Part shown: positions 43,102-51,886 of the stretch, one piece after another
Position numbering within the stretch: position 1 is the first letter of the stretch
Layout: each line of letters opens with the position of its first letter
Assembly: GCA_040220895.1 (NCBI GenBank)
Contig: JAVJVY010000016.1
Location: forward strand, 124,001-188,000
Origin: UBA11591 sp040220895
GTDB lineage: Bacteria; Bacteroidota; Bacteroidia; Flavobacteriales_E; Vicingaceae
Direction of reading: 5' to 3'
Length of the DNA: 64,000 nt
Program-made: the position numbers and the translations under genes
The notes under the pieces: generated by a model
What the model saw: the letters and a program-made list of their open reading frames with translations, nothing else
Databases searched by the model: none
Told to the model about the DNA's origin: nothing

Positions 43102-43455
43102 ATGGGAACCATTGTATCCGTATTAATTTTCATGGTAGCCATTTTACTGATTCTAGTCATCATGGTGCAGAATCCTAAAGGGGGACTGGCTTCCAATTTT
43201 TCCTCATCCAATCAGGTTATGGGTGTTCGCCGAACGGCTGATTTTCTTGAGAAAGCAACATGGACACTGGGAATTGCATTAGTTGTTTTGAGTATAATAT
43301 CATCATCATTTTCTAAATCAGTAGAAGTGGTTGAAGTGAGCACGGATTCAGAATTGAAAGAACAGTTGGAAAACATTCCAGATCAGATTCAATCACCACC
43401 GCTTCAAGAAGAAATCCCAGTACCAGGGTCAGAGTCGGACGGGTCTGAAGAATAA
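43102..43455 (+). CDS. secG: Preprotein translocase subunit SecG
   Basis: This 117-residue protein has two transmembrane helices (about residues 3-22 and 54-73) joined by the SecG loop VQNPKGGLASNFSSSNQVMGVRRTADFLEK. It assists SecYEG-dependent export by easing SecA cycling. The acidic proline-rich tail after residue 80 is common in Bacteroidota SecG. It starts 8 bases after the TPR-like gene and is followed by a strong terminator. Confidence 0.93.
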   Translation: MGTIVSVLIFMVAILLILVIMVQNPKGGLASNFSSSNQVMGVRRTADFLEKATWTLGIALVVLSIISSSFSKSVEVVEVSTDSELKEQLENIPDQIQSPPLQEEIPVPGSESDGSEE

Positions 43456-43485
43456 CAGGCCGCGTGCCAACCTGTCATAGTTACT

Positions 43486-43526
43486 GACAGAATTTTATCC
43501 CCGGGTGAAATTCTGTCTTTTTTTTT
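43486..43526 (+). terminator. Rho-independent terminator after secG
   Basis: GACAGAATTT (43486-43495) pairs with AAATTCTGTC (43508-43517) across a 12-base loop and is followed by nine T. It separates the miaB-secG series from groESL. Confidence 0.9.
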
Positions 43527-43597
43527 GCTCGCCTTGTTCATGGCACGCTTTGTGATAGATGGGGATAAACGAACATTCATTTTAAAATCTATAACAA

Positions 43598-43873
43598 ATG
43601 GCAGTAAAAATTAAACCATTGGCAGACCGGGTTCTGGTTGAACCAGCGCCGGCTGAAGAGAAGACGGCCGGTGGCATCATTATTCCTGACACGGCAAAAG
43701 AAAAACCACAGCGCGGAAAAGTCGTTGCTGTCGGCAACGGTAAGCCTGACGAACCTATGACGGTCAAAGTTGGAGATACTGTACTTTATGGTAAATATTC
43801 CGGTACGGAACTGTCTTTGGAAGGTCATGACTACCTGATGATGAAGGAGTCCGACATTCTTGCAATTATTTAA
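43598..43873 (+). CDS. groES: Co-chaperonin GroES
   Basis: This 91-residue heptameric lid of the GroEL folding chamber shows the family pattern IKPLADRVLVEPAPAEEKTAGGI, the mobile loop, and the C-terminal DYLMMKESDILAII. It is 28 bases upstream of groEL and downstream of the secG terminator. The 142-base gap upstream shows no CIRCE inverted repeat, so HrcA control is not supported by sequence. Confidence 0.96.
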   Translation: MAVKIKPLADRVLVEPAPAEEKTAGGIIIPDTAKEKPQRGKVVAVGNGKPDEPMTVKVGDTVLYGKYSGTELSLEGHDYLMMKESDILAII

Positions 43874-43901
43874 CAATCAACAAATAAAACACACATAAAA
43901 A

Positions 43902-45542
43902 ATGGCAAAAGAAATAACGTTTGATCAGGAAGCCAGAGATCAATTAAAAAGAGGAGTGGATAAACTGGCCAATGCAGTGAAAGTGACCTTGGGTCCTAAG
44001 GGGCGGAATGTCATTATCGATAAGAAATTTGGCGCACCCACAATGACCAAGGATGGTGTTTCAGTTGCTAAAGAAATCGAGTTGAAAGACCCCATTGAGA
44101 ACATGGGCGCTCAAATGGTCAAAGAAGTTGCTTCCAAGACGGCTGATGATGCCGGAGATGGAACAACGACGGCTACCATATTGGCCCAGGCCATGATAAC
44201 TCAAGGTCTAAAGAATGTGGCAGCCGGCGCAAATCCAATGGACCTGAAAAGGGGAATGGATAAAGCCGTTATTGCCGTGGTAAAAAGTCTTCAGAAGATT
44301 TCGAAAGAAGTAGGTGATGACAATGAGAAGATCAAGCAAATAGCTACAATTTCAGCCAATAATGACGATACCATTGGTTCACTCATTGCCGAGGCCATGG
44401 CCAAAGTAAAGAACGAAGGTGTCATTACGGTTGAAGAGGCTAAAGGAACTGAAACAACGGTAGAAGTTGTTGAAGGAATGCAGTTCGATCGTGGCTATCT
44501 GTCTCCCTATTTTGTTACAGATGGAGAAAAAATGGAAGCCAGTTTAGAGAACCCTTACATTCTTCTTTACGATAAGAAAATCTCATCAATGAAAGACCTT
44601 CTTCCTGTTCTTGAGAAAACATCTCAGGCAGGAAGACCTTTGTTGATCATAGCCGAAGATGTGGAAGGCGAAGCACTTGCAACATTGGTCGTGAATAAAT
44701 TACGAGGAGCGCTGAAGATAGCAGCCGTGAAAGCGCCTGGTTTTGGAGATCGCCGCAAGGCCATGTTGGAAGACATCGCCATTCTTACAGGTGGAACCCT
44801 GATCTCTGAGGAGCGCGGGTACAAACTTGAGAATGCAGACTTGTCTTACCTTGGAAATGCCGAGAAAATAACCATAGACAAGGATAATACAACCATTGTC
44901 AACGGTGCTGGAAACAAGGATGATATCCAAGCAAGAGTAGGTCAGATAAAGGCTCAGATTGATGCTAGCACTTCTGATTACGACAAGGAAAAACTACAGG
45001 AGCGATTGGCCAAACTTTCAGGAGGTGTGGCAGTCCTTTATGTTGGAGCAGCGTCAGAGGTTGAAATGAAAGAAAAGAAAGACCGCGTTGATGATGCTTT
45101 ACATGCAACCAGAGCAGCGGTAGAAGAAGGGACGGTTCCAGGTGGAGGCGTCGCGTTTATTCGCGCCATGGCTGATTTAGAAAAGCTAAAGGGCGATAAT
45201 GAAGATGAGCACACCGGAATTGCCATTGTACTTAGAGCACTTGAAGAGCCGGTCAGACAGATCGTTGCGAACGCCGGAGGTGAAGGTTCCATCGTGGTTC
45301 AGAACATCCGAGGCGGAAAAGGCGATTACGGATATAACGCCCGCACAGACGTCTTTGAGGACTTATACAAAGCAGGTGTAATCGATCCTACTAAAGTAAC
45401 AAGGGTGGCGCTGGAAAATGCTTCATCTATTGCTGGCATGCTTTTAATGACTGAATGTGTTATTTCAGATGAGGAAGAGGAGAACCCTGCCCCAGCAATG
45501 GGTGGCGGCGGAATGCCAGGTGGCATGGGCGGCATGATGTAA
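43902..45542 (+). CDS. groEL: Chaperonin GroEL
   Basis: This 546-residue ATP-dependent folding chaperonin has a nucleotide-binding start VTLGPKGRNVIIDK, the catalytic region DDAGDGTTTATILAQ, KAPGFGDRRKAMLEDIAILT in the apical-intermediate zone and a GGM-repeat C-terminus ending GGMGGMM. Length and motifs are canonical. A terminator hairpin follows at 45564. Confidence 0.97.
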   Translation: MAKEITFDQEARDQLKRGVDKLANAVKVTLGPKGRNVIIDKKFGAPTMTKDGVSVAKEIELKDPIENMGAQMVKEVASKTADDAGDGTTTATILAQAMITQGLKNVAAGANPMDLKRGMDKAVIAVVKSLQKISKEVGDDNEKIKQIATISANNDDTIGSLIAEAMAKVKNEGVITVEEAKGTETTVEVVEGMQFDRGYLSPYFVTDGEKMEASLENPYILLYDKKISSMKDLLPVLEKTSQAGRPLLIIAEDVEGEALATLVVNKLRGALKIAAVKAPGFGDRRKAMLEDIAILTGGTLISEERGYKLENADLSYLGNAEKITIDKDNTTIVNGAGNKDDIQARVGQIKAQIDASTSDYDKEKLQERLAKLSGGVAVLYVGAASEVEMKEKKDRVDDALHATRAAVEEGTVPGGGVAFIRAMADLEKLKGDNEDEHTGIAIVLRALEEPVRQIVANAGGEGSIVVQNIRGGKGDYGYNARTDVFEDLYKAGVIDPTKVTRVALENASSIAGMLLMTECVISDEEEENPAPAMGGGGMPGGMGGMM

Positions 45543-45563
45543 TTCAAGCCTTAAATTAAAAAA

Positions 45564-45599
45564 GAAACCCCGTTATCTTTTGATAGCGGGTTTTTTTTT
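45564..45599 (+). terminator. Rho-independent terminator after groEL
   Basis: AACCCCGTTATC pairs with GATAGCGGGTT (one bulged C and one G-T pair) across a TTTT loop and is followed by T residues to 45599. It would also prevent read-through into the decayed gene beyond. Confidence 0.9.
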
Positions 45600-45601
45600 G
45601 T

Positions 45602-46383
45602 TTATCGCACGATCAGTTTCTTGGTTACCATCATGTCTTTGGCTGACACTTTGATGATATAGATGCCCGCCGGATATTTTGAAATATTAAAAGTTTTCTG
45701 AGTCAGGCGTCCATCCGTAAAATAGAGCCCTTGACTTCTTACTCTTCCATTAAGATCGAGCACTTAAATGCGCATCCAGTCATTTTCAACTGTTTTTATT
45801 TCAAGGGTAACTTCTTCAATTGCCGGATTGGGAAATACCTTTACCCGGTCATTCAGCATCGATTGAAGTTAGTCACTGAGGTATTGGTATCAACGATTTC
45901 TTCCACAACGTGTGTCGTGACATTGGCGATGACCGGGGTATTGAAATCAAAATAAATGCCGATTTCATTAAATATGGAATCACCAATTTGCAATGAAGTA
46001 TCAGGGCGTATCCTGAATTTAACGTAACCAATGCTCTGGTCAAAGTGAACGGACGAATCGGGTAGTTTGATATCATCAAAGAACCAGGTAATGGTTCTGC
46101 CACGCAATTGGTAATACTGATCGTGGCTGGCCGAAAGCATCTCAAAACTTTCGATGTCAAGGCTGTTCTCCAACTGATCTATTACCTTGACCTGAAAGGC
46201 CGTATCGGTTCCCGTATTTTGGAAGTAGATGGTATACTCCAGGTAGTTTCCGTCTTTGACTTCATAGATGGCAATATCCCTATCCGGAATGACGGTTTTA
46301 ATATTTGGGTCGTAAGAAGCACTCACTAAATTGATATTGGAATCAACGTTGTCAACGGGCAGTGTGTCACCAGTTATTGGCAA
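45602..46383 (-). pseudogene. Decayed 3' end of a T9SS-exported surface-protein gene
   Basis: Minus-strand frame 46383-45853 encodes a conserved Bacteroidota repeat domain (EYTIYFQNTGTDTAFQVKV, IRPDTSLQIGDSIFNEIGIY, FDFNTPVIANVTTHVVEEI) that usually precedes a T9SS sorting domain. The reading frame then breaks at about 45858 (tail NFNRC then TGA). The next 80 codons, in a shifted frame, encode a sorting domain (VKVFPNPAIEEVTLEI to MVTKKLIVR, TAA at 45602-45604), itself interrupted by a TAA at 45764-45766. The 5' part of the gene is missing: stops close all frames just upstream and lplA begins. At least three lesions indicate a dead remnant. Confidence 0.85.
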
Positions 46384-46497
46384 TATTGAGGCATATACGG
46401 CAATGGTGTTGATTTTGATGCAGACGAAGCTAGCGATAACAAAGTTGCTTTAGAAATGGCTTGTGGTTACCATGGAATGAACGATTTTTGCCAATCC

Positions 46498-47451
46498 ATG
46501 CAATTATTGATCAGCGCAGAAAATAATCCGGCCTTTAATCTGGCTCTCGAAGAATTCCTCTTTGAAAATGAAAAGGAGGACTACCTATTGATCTATATCA
46601 ATGATGACGCCGTAATTTGTGGAAAGCATCAGAACGCGGTGGCCGAATCCAATTCGGAATTTCTAACCACACAGAAGATTCCACTATTAAGGAGATTTTC
46701 AGGTGGAGGCACCGTATATCACGACAGGGGCAACATCAACTTCTCATTTATCACTTCGGGCGAAAATTCAAGGGTCATTGATTTTAAGCGATATGCCAAC
46801 CCGGTGGTTACTTTTTTACAGTCCAAGGGCATTGATGCGCGTCTCTCATCGCGCAACGACATCATGCTGGGTGAGAAAAAGATCAGCGGTCACGCGGCTC
46901 ATTCCAAAGGCAAACGCGCCCTGCATCACGGCACTTTATTGTATTCAGCGGATCTCACCAGACTTCGCTTTGCGCTCAAATCGGAACACGAGAAATTCAA
47001 AAGTCGTGCTGTAAAATCGGTTAGATCGTCAGTCACCAATATTTGCGATGAATACCATGGCCTGCCATCAATGGAAAAATTCACCAAAGAAATGGCCAAC
47101 GAGCTATGCGCCGAGTTCGACATTAGCGATGAACGAAGGCTTAGCGCTGCGGAAATTGTCAGCATTCGCACCATGGCAAGTTCCAAGTATGCCAGCAGTA
47201 ATTGGAATTATGGTTATGGCCCTGATTATTCCGTTGAAATTCGAAAGAACGTCAATGGAAAAAATCTATTTGTTGATATTGCTGTGTCAAACGGCTTGAT
47301 CCAATCCATCGACTTTATTGAAAAAAGTACCTTTGAATCTGCCTTTTCTGGAATGTTAGGCACGTGGTTTGGTTGGGATGAAATATACCAGTTACTGCAA
47401 AAAGAAATGTCGAAAGAACTCGCCTTGGAACTGACCCGGGCCTTATTATAA
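46498..47451 (+). CDS. lplA: Lipoate-protein ligase A family protein
   Basis: This protein is 317 residues from ATG 46498 (MQLLISAENNPAFNLALEEF), the start that matches the family. ATGs at 46456 and 46474 are also in frame. Motifs: VICGKHQNAVAESN, the lipoate-binding RRFSGGGTVYHDRGNINFSF, and the lysine region NDIMLGEKKISGHAAHSKGKRALHHGTLLYS. It activates lipoate as lipoyl-AMP and attaches it to E2 and GcvH lysines. A C-terminal accessory domain is present. The gene lies directly beyond the degraded T9SS remnant and is followed after 4 bases by the serine hydrolase gene. Confidence 0.9.
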   Translation: MQLLISAENNPAFNLALEEFLFENEKEDYLLIYINDDAVICGKHQNAVAESNSEFLTTQKIPLLRRFSGGGTVYHDRGNINFSFITSGENSRVIDFKRYANPVVTFLQSKGIDARLSSRNDIMLGEKKISGHAAHSKGKRALHHGTLLYSADLTRLRFALKSEHEKFKSRAVKSVRSSVTNICDEYHGLPSMEKFTKEMANELCAEFDISDERRLSAAEIVSIRTMASSKYASSNWNYGYGPDYSVEIRKNVNGKNLFVDIAVSNGLIQSIDFIEKSTFESAFSGMLGTWFGWDEIYQLLQKEMSKELALELTRALL

Positions 47452-47455
47452 CAAT

Positions 47456-48973
47456 ATGCGAATTAGATTGACCTTTTTAATTGGTGCCCTTGCTTTTTGC
47501 CTGAATGTTTGGGCACAATATGGAAAGCAGGTCGAATACCTGGATAAGTACATATCCAATGCAGTATCTGAATATAATCTACCTTCCTTGAGCATAGGTA
47601 TTGTCAAGGACGGTAAAGTCATTATGCAAAAGAGTTACGGTTATCTCGAGAATGGAAAGGATGCAAAAGCCGACGAACATAGCATATACGGCATTGCCTC
47701 TTTGAGCAAGGCATTTACAACAGCTTCTATTGGCATGCTTGTGGATCAAGGTAAGATGACCTGGGACGACCGTGTTGTTGACCATTTGCCCTATTTTGAA
47801 CTGCACGATCCGTATGTCTCCTCGCACATGACCATCAGAGATCTGCTTAGTCATCGAGCCGGACTGGCGACTTTTGATGGCGATCTGCTTTGGTATGCCA
47901 CTGATTATTCCCGCGGTGAAATTGTGCGAAGGATCAAGTACCTTCCGCTGAAACAAGAATTTCGTTCTGACTACGGTTATCAAAACATCATGTTCATCAC
48001 GGCTGGAGAACTCATCGAAGCTGTGAGTGGCATGACATGGGACCAGTTTGTAAGTGAACGAATATTCAAACCCCTGGGCATGGACAGGTCGTATACCAGT
48101 TTTGAGAAGATCGACCTTAAAGACAATGTCACTGTTCCACACTTAAGTGGCAAAGCCATTTTTCATTTGAGTTATGATAATTCCGGGGCCACGGCGGCCA
48201 TCCATTCAAACGTAGATGACCTTTGCAAATGGTTGCAATTCTGGATCAATAACGGCGTGGTAGGGAGTGATACTTTGCTTTCACAAGCGGTAATTAACGA
48301 GATTCAAATGCAGCACACCGTCATTCGAACAAGTGCGTTTGATGCCCGCAGTGGAATACATTTCAAGGGTTATGGACTCGGATGGTTTCTAATGGATTAT
48401 GACGGAAGAAAAGTAGTTCATCACGGAGGGGGGCTACCGGGCTACATTTCCAAAATTGCTCTGGTGCCGGAAGAAAACCTTGGGATGATCGTTTTGACCA
48501 ACGACATGAACTGGCTTCCTTCAGCACTAGCCTACAAAGTCATTGATGTATTCACAACTAAAGATATGGATGGGCGGGATTGGGCCGGTGAATTTCTGGG
48601 TTACAGCATGGCGAGCGACAGGGCTTTGGAAGAGGCCAAGATAAAGCGACATCAAGCCAGAGTAGAAAACACAAAGCCTTCTAAAGCCCTTGACGCCTAC
48701 ACCGGCACCTTCAGTGATGCCATGTACGGCGATGCCCGTATATCTTTATCAGAAAAGAAGTTAACCCTGGAAATGTTGCCATCTAAGGAACTGTTTACAG
48801 CCGTCTTGAATCACTGGCATTACAATACATTTCAATTTGAATTCAAGGATCCGTTCTTACCGGAAGGTTTTTTGACCTTTGAATTTGACAGCGATGGTGA
48901 TGTGACCGGATTTACGATCGATCTGCCCAATCCGGACTTTCACTTCTTCAACCTGCACTTCAAGCGCAAGTGA
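47456..48973 (+). CDS. Serine hydrolase, beta-lactamase/class C PBP family (S12)
   Basis: This 505-residue exported enzyme has a signal peptide ending VWAQ. The SxxK nucleophile is in IASLSKAF (about residue 84), the Tyr motif in DYGYQN (about 175), and the third motif HHGGGLPGY (about 320). After residue about 410 comes a C-terminal lipocalin-like domain (DUF3471 type: YTGTFSDAMYGDARISL). Family members are periplasmic peptidases, esterases or carboxypeptidases; substrate is unknown. Its stop TGA abuts the GDPD stop on the other strand with no base between. Confidence 0.9.
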   Translation: MRIRLTFLIGALAFCLNVWAQYGKQVEYLDKYISNAVSEYNLPSLSIGIVKDGKVIMQKSYGYLENGKDAKADEHSIYGIASLSKAFTTASIGMLVDQGKMTWDDRVVDHLPYFELHDPYVSSHMTIRDLLSHRAGLATFDGDLLWYATDYSRGEIVRRIKYLPLKQEFRSDYGYQNIMFITAGELIEAVSGMTWDQFVSERIFKPLGMDRSYTSFEKIDLKDNVTVPHLSGKAIFHLSYDNSGATAAIHSNVDDLCKWLQFWINNGVVGSDTLLSQAVINEIQMQHTVIRTSAFDARSGIHFKGYGLGWFLMDYDGRKVVHHGGGLPGYISKIALVPEENLGMIVLTNDMNWLPSALAYKVIDVFTTKDMDGRDWAGEFLGYSMASDRALEEAKIKRHQARVENTKPSKALDAYTGTFSDAMYGDARISLSEKKLTLEMLPSKELFTAVLNHWHYNTFQFEFKDPFLPEGFLTFEFDSDGDVTGFTIDLPNPDFHFFNLHFKRK

Positions 48974-49651
48974 TCATATACGATCTACGAAGTTGCTGGT
49001 AATGCCATTTACACCGAGCGATTTGGCGCGGGCAATTTCACGGGGGTCATCTACCGTCCAGGTAAAAACCATTTTATCCATTTCCTGAACCAACGGAATG
49101 CTGTCTTCTTCGATGCTATCAAAGCCCATTGCCACGATGTCGCAGCGGGCATTTTGAACGACCAGACTCATGTCGATTGGATTTCCCTCAATGATCATTA
49201 CAGTGGTTATGCCGGGATCAAATTGCTTCGCCAATCTGATGGAATGATTATGAAAGGATCCGAAATAGAACTGATCGTTGTTAAGGAATTTTTGACATGT
49301 TCTCAGAATTAATCCCTCGGTTCCAAAAACCTTGAGATCGAGGTATAATAGTTGCTTCAGGGATTTGATCTGAAGGCAGTACTCCTCTAACGTTGGAACT
49401 TTTTCACCATTCTTCAGCCGGATGCCGGACTCAAATTCTGACCAGGTGAAGTCGGTCGTATATCCACTCGCATTGCTGGTTCGATCAAGCAATTTGTCGT
49501 GAAACACAATAGGCACATCATCGCGTGTCAATTGAATATCTGCTTCGATTACATCCGCCCCGAGTTCAACGGCTTTTTTAAATGAGGCCATTGAATTTTC
49601 CAATTCGTGACCCGAAGCACCTCGGTGCGCTATTTTGAGGATGGAGGGAAT
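48974..49651 (-). CDS. Glycerophosphodiester phosphodiesterase with no canonical start codon
   Basis: The frame encodes a GDPD domain: HRGASGHELENSMASF, GADVIEADIQLTRDDVPIVFHD, and the C-terminal VFTWTVDDPREIARAKSLGVNGI. GDPDs hydrolyse glycerophosphodiesters to glycerol-3-phosphate and an alcohol. The catalytic His-Arg-Gly lies upstream of the first TTG (49603), so that start would remove the active site. Between the yqeY stop (49661) and the HRG the frame has no ATG, GTG or TTG; possible starts are ATT at 49651 or ATC at 49642 (giving MLKIAHRGAS). I annotate from 49651. A start-codon mutation or sequence error is equally possible. Confidence 0.7.
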   Translation of the reverse strand: MPSILKIAHRGASGHELENSMASFKKAVELGADVIEADIQLTRDDVPIVFHDKLLDRTSNASGYTTDFTWSEFESGIRLKNGEKVPTLEEYCLQIKSLKQLLYLDLKVFGTEGLILRTCQKFLNNDQFYFGSFHNHSIRLAKQFDPGITTVMIIEGNPIDMSLVVQNARCDIVAMGFDSIEEDSIPLVQEMDKMVFTWTVDDPREIARAKSLGVNGITSNFVDRI

Positions 49652-49660
49652 AACCTTGAA

Positions 49661-50101
49661 TTAAGAAAGAAGTTGTTTTACCGTTTCCGAAATGGTCTTT
49701 CCGTCTGCTTTACCACCCAATTCCTTTGTGGCTGCACCCATAACCTTACCCATGTCCTGCGGTCCATTGGCACCCAGTTTTTCAACAATCCCCTTCAAAG
49801 CTTGATGAAGCTCGGTTTCAGTCAATTGTTTTGGAAGAAATTCGCTGATGACATCAGCTTGAAAGATTTCTACTTCAGCCAAGTCGTGACGACTTTGCGA
49901 TTCATAGAGGTCTGCAGATTCCTTTCGTTGCTTCACCAATTTTTGTAGTGCTTTTATCTCAGCTTCCTCACCGCTTTCTTTACCAGAGGTAGCAAGCATA
50001 AGTAATTCCGATTTGATGGCTCTAAGGGCCAAAAGGCGGTCGGCCTTCTTGGCTTTCATAGCATCCGTTATCTCGCTGTTAATTTTATTGGATAAGCTCA
50101 T
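49661..50101 (-). CDS. GatB/YqeY domain protein
   Basis: This 146-residue helical protein shows the YqeY pattern: MKAKKADRLLALRAIKSELL, an acidic middle (QADVISEFLPKQLTETEL) and the C-terminal MGKVMGAATKELGGKADGKTISETVKQLL. The domain resembles the tRNA-binding tail of GatB; the free-standing form has no settled function. It is a frequent neighbour of ftsZ in Bacteroidota. The stop is 9 bases before the first possible GDPD start. Confidence 0.9.
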   Translation of the reverse strand: MSLSNKINSEITDAMKAKKADRLLALRAIKSELLMLATSGKESGEEAEIKALQKLVKQRKESADLYESQSRHDLAEVEIFQADVISEFLPKQLTETELHQALKGIVEKLGANGPQDMGKVMGAATKELGGKADGKTISETVKQLLS

Positions 50102-50169
50102 TTGTCGCTATTTTATAACACGGACAAAGTTACTTAAATCACTCTTAGGATATCGATTGAATGAGGTAT

Positions 50170-50203
50170 ATTACTGCATTCCATTCCTTGTGGAAACAGT
50201 AAT
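50170..50203. repeat. Long hairpin between ftsZ and the yqeY-like gene
   Basis: ATTACTG plus TTCCA (50170-50183) pair with TGGAA plus CAGTAAT (50191-50203), giving 12 pairs around a 7-base loop with a small internal loop. Neither strand has a T-run after it, so it is not a standard terminator. It lies in the 198-base gap downstream of ftsZ (50102-50299), which holds no gene, and may be a processing or mRNA-stability element. Confidence 0.45.
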
Positions 50204-50299
50204 CTCCTTCCATTTATAAATAAAAGGCGATGCTATAGTCTTCCTACCTTGTGTTGAACCCAGATCGAAAGTAGAAGAACCATGCTCATTACGGTCAGA

Positions 50300-51856
50300 C
50301 TAATCAACATTGTCGTGTAGAAATGAATTATTTTCTCGTAGCTTGGTTTTATTATCGTCTTCCTCAGAGAGGGTAAATCGCGATATGTTATCTTCTGATG
50401 AATGCGGCACATCGTCTAATTTGATACTTCGCCGCTTATAGGCCGGTTCACTTTCCATTTCGCTGATTCCCGACGACGTTTTCATTTTAAGGCTCAGGGC
50501 TTTAAGTCGCATGATGCGTTCCTGAGACTTCTTAATTTGCTCGTCATTGGGCAGGTTATCGATGTTGGAACGAGGATTGTCCGTTTGATGGTCATCTGTC
50601 GAATCTTCCATTTCTTCTACGATATCAAACTTATCGCTCTTATTCTCGTCGTCATTAACGGCTGAATCTTTTTCTTCCTGGACATTCCCTTCAAACAAAA
50701 AGGTGATCTGGTTTTCCTTGTCGGATTCTTCTGACTTTTTAAGGAAGGGTTCGTTTTCTTCGTTTTCAGCTTCAGTGACGTTGGCATCTGCATTGTCATC
50801 CGGATTTGTCGGCGCAGTACTCGAGGTTTCCTCATCTTCATTGAGGTTCCTTACGATTCTTTTTGTTGAAGATTCACCTGTGCTAGTATCGGGGATTGCA
50901 TTTGGACCAAAACCGGTGGCTATGATGGTAACACTGATGCTGTCACCTAATTGCTCGTCCTTACCATTTCCCCAGATAAGATCTGCTGTATAGCCTGTTT
51001 CATTTTGAATGTAATCGGTAATTTCATCGATTTCATCCATTGAAATTTCATCATCACCCGAAGTGATGTTTAACAGAATGTATTTGGCTCCTTTGATGTC
51101 GTTATCGTTCAACAGAGGTGATGCCAGAGCGTGACTGACAGCTTTTGTAGCTCGGTCATCTCCAGAGGCCGAAGCCGATCCCATTATGGCTGTACCACCT
51201 TGCTGCATAACTGTGCGGACATCCTCGAAATCGACGTTGATGTATCCGGCAACGGTAATGATTTCTGCAATTCCTTTAGCCGCAACTGTAAGAATATCAT
51301 CGGCCTTGGCAAAGGCATCTGAAATTTTCAAGTTTCCATACATTTCCCTGAGCCTGTCGTTGCATATGACCAAGAGTGTGTCAACATTTTGTCTGAGTTC
51401 CTCCAATCCCAGATCGGCTTGCTGTTTTCTTCTTTTACCCTCGAAAGAGAAGGGAATAGTTACAATCCCTACTGTGAGAATCCCCATTTCTCTGGCTGCC
51501 TGGGCTATGATCGGAGCAGCTCCGGTACCTGTGCCACCGCCCATTCCGGCTGTGATAAAGACCATTTGTGTGCCTTTGGCCAGGATATCTTTCATTTCGT
51601 CAATGGTCTCAATGGCAGAATTCTTACCCACTTCAGGAATCGAGCCCGCTCCGCGACCTTCGGTCAATGTTGGGCCTAGTTGCACTTTGTTGGTCACCCC
51701 ACTCATTTCAAGCGCTTGCTGGTCGGTATTGCAGATGATGAAATCCACCCCGGTAATTCCCTGGTTGAACATGTGCGTTACGGCATTGCTACCTCCGCCA
51801 CCAACACCAATTACTTTGATGATCGACGATCTGTCTTTGGGCAAATCAAATTTCAT
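50300..51856 (-). CDS. ftsZ: Cell division GTPase FtsZ
   Basis: This 518-residue tubulin homologue forms the Z ring. The N-terminal IKVIGVGGGGSNAVTHM, the GTP-binding AGMGGGTGTGAAP (about residues 104-116) and the NVDFEDVRTVMQQGG region are intact. After residue about 320 comes a long acidic linker, followed by a basic conserved patch (EPAYKRRSIKLDD) typical of Bacteroidota, which probably binds FtsA. Total length is longer than E. coli FtsZ (383) because of the linker. It follows ftsA by 30 bases and ends the dcw series. Confidence 0.97.
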   Translation of the reverse strand: MKFDLPKDRSSIIKVIGVGGGGSNAVTHMFNQGITGVDFIICNTDQQALEMSGVTNKVQLGPTLTEGRGAGSIPEVGKNSAIETIDEMKDILAKGTQMVFITAGMGGGTGTGAAPIIAQAAREMGILTVGIVTIPFSFEGKRRKQQADLGLEELRQNVDTLLVICNDRLREMYGNLKISDAFAKADDILTVAAKGIAEIITVAGYINVDFEDVRTVMQQGGTAIMGSASASGDDRATKAVSHALASPLLNDNDIKGAKYILLNITSGDDEISMDEIDEITDYIQNETGYTADLIWGNGKDEQLGDSISVTIIATGFGPNAIPDTSTGESSTKRIVRNLNEDEETSSTAPTNPDDNADANVTEAENEENEPFLKKSEESDKENQITFLFEGNVQEEKDSAVNDDENKSDKFDIVEEMEDSTDDHQTDNPRSNIDNLPNDEQIKKSQERIMRLKALSLKMKTSSGISEMESEPAYKRRSIKLDDVPHSSEDNISRFTLSEEDDNKTKLRENNSFLHDNVD

Positions 51857-51886
51857 GTCATTGATTTTTGATGAATAGATCCGGAC

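Noticed and set aside
43456..43597. Promoter of groES based on TTG at about 43532 and TAGATGGG
   Set aside because: The -7 candidate matches TAnnTTTG at too few positions to support.
47579..48142. 187-codon minus-strand open frame within the serine hydrolase gene
   Set aside because: Antisense shadow of a gene with complete catalytic motifs.
48974..49603. Starting the GDPD gene at the TTG at 49603
   Set aside because: This start would remove the catalytic His-Arg-Gly and truncate the domain, although it is the first conventional start codon.
51186..51878. 230-codon plus-strand open frame opposite ftsZ
   Set aside because: It is the shadow of ftsZ: it lies wholly antisense to a strongly conserved gene, and its translation is low-complexity with no motif.
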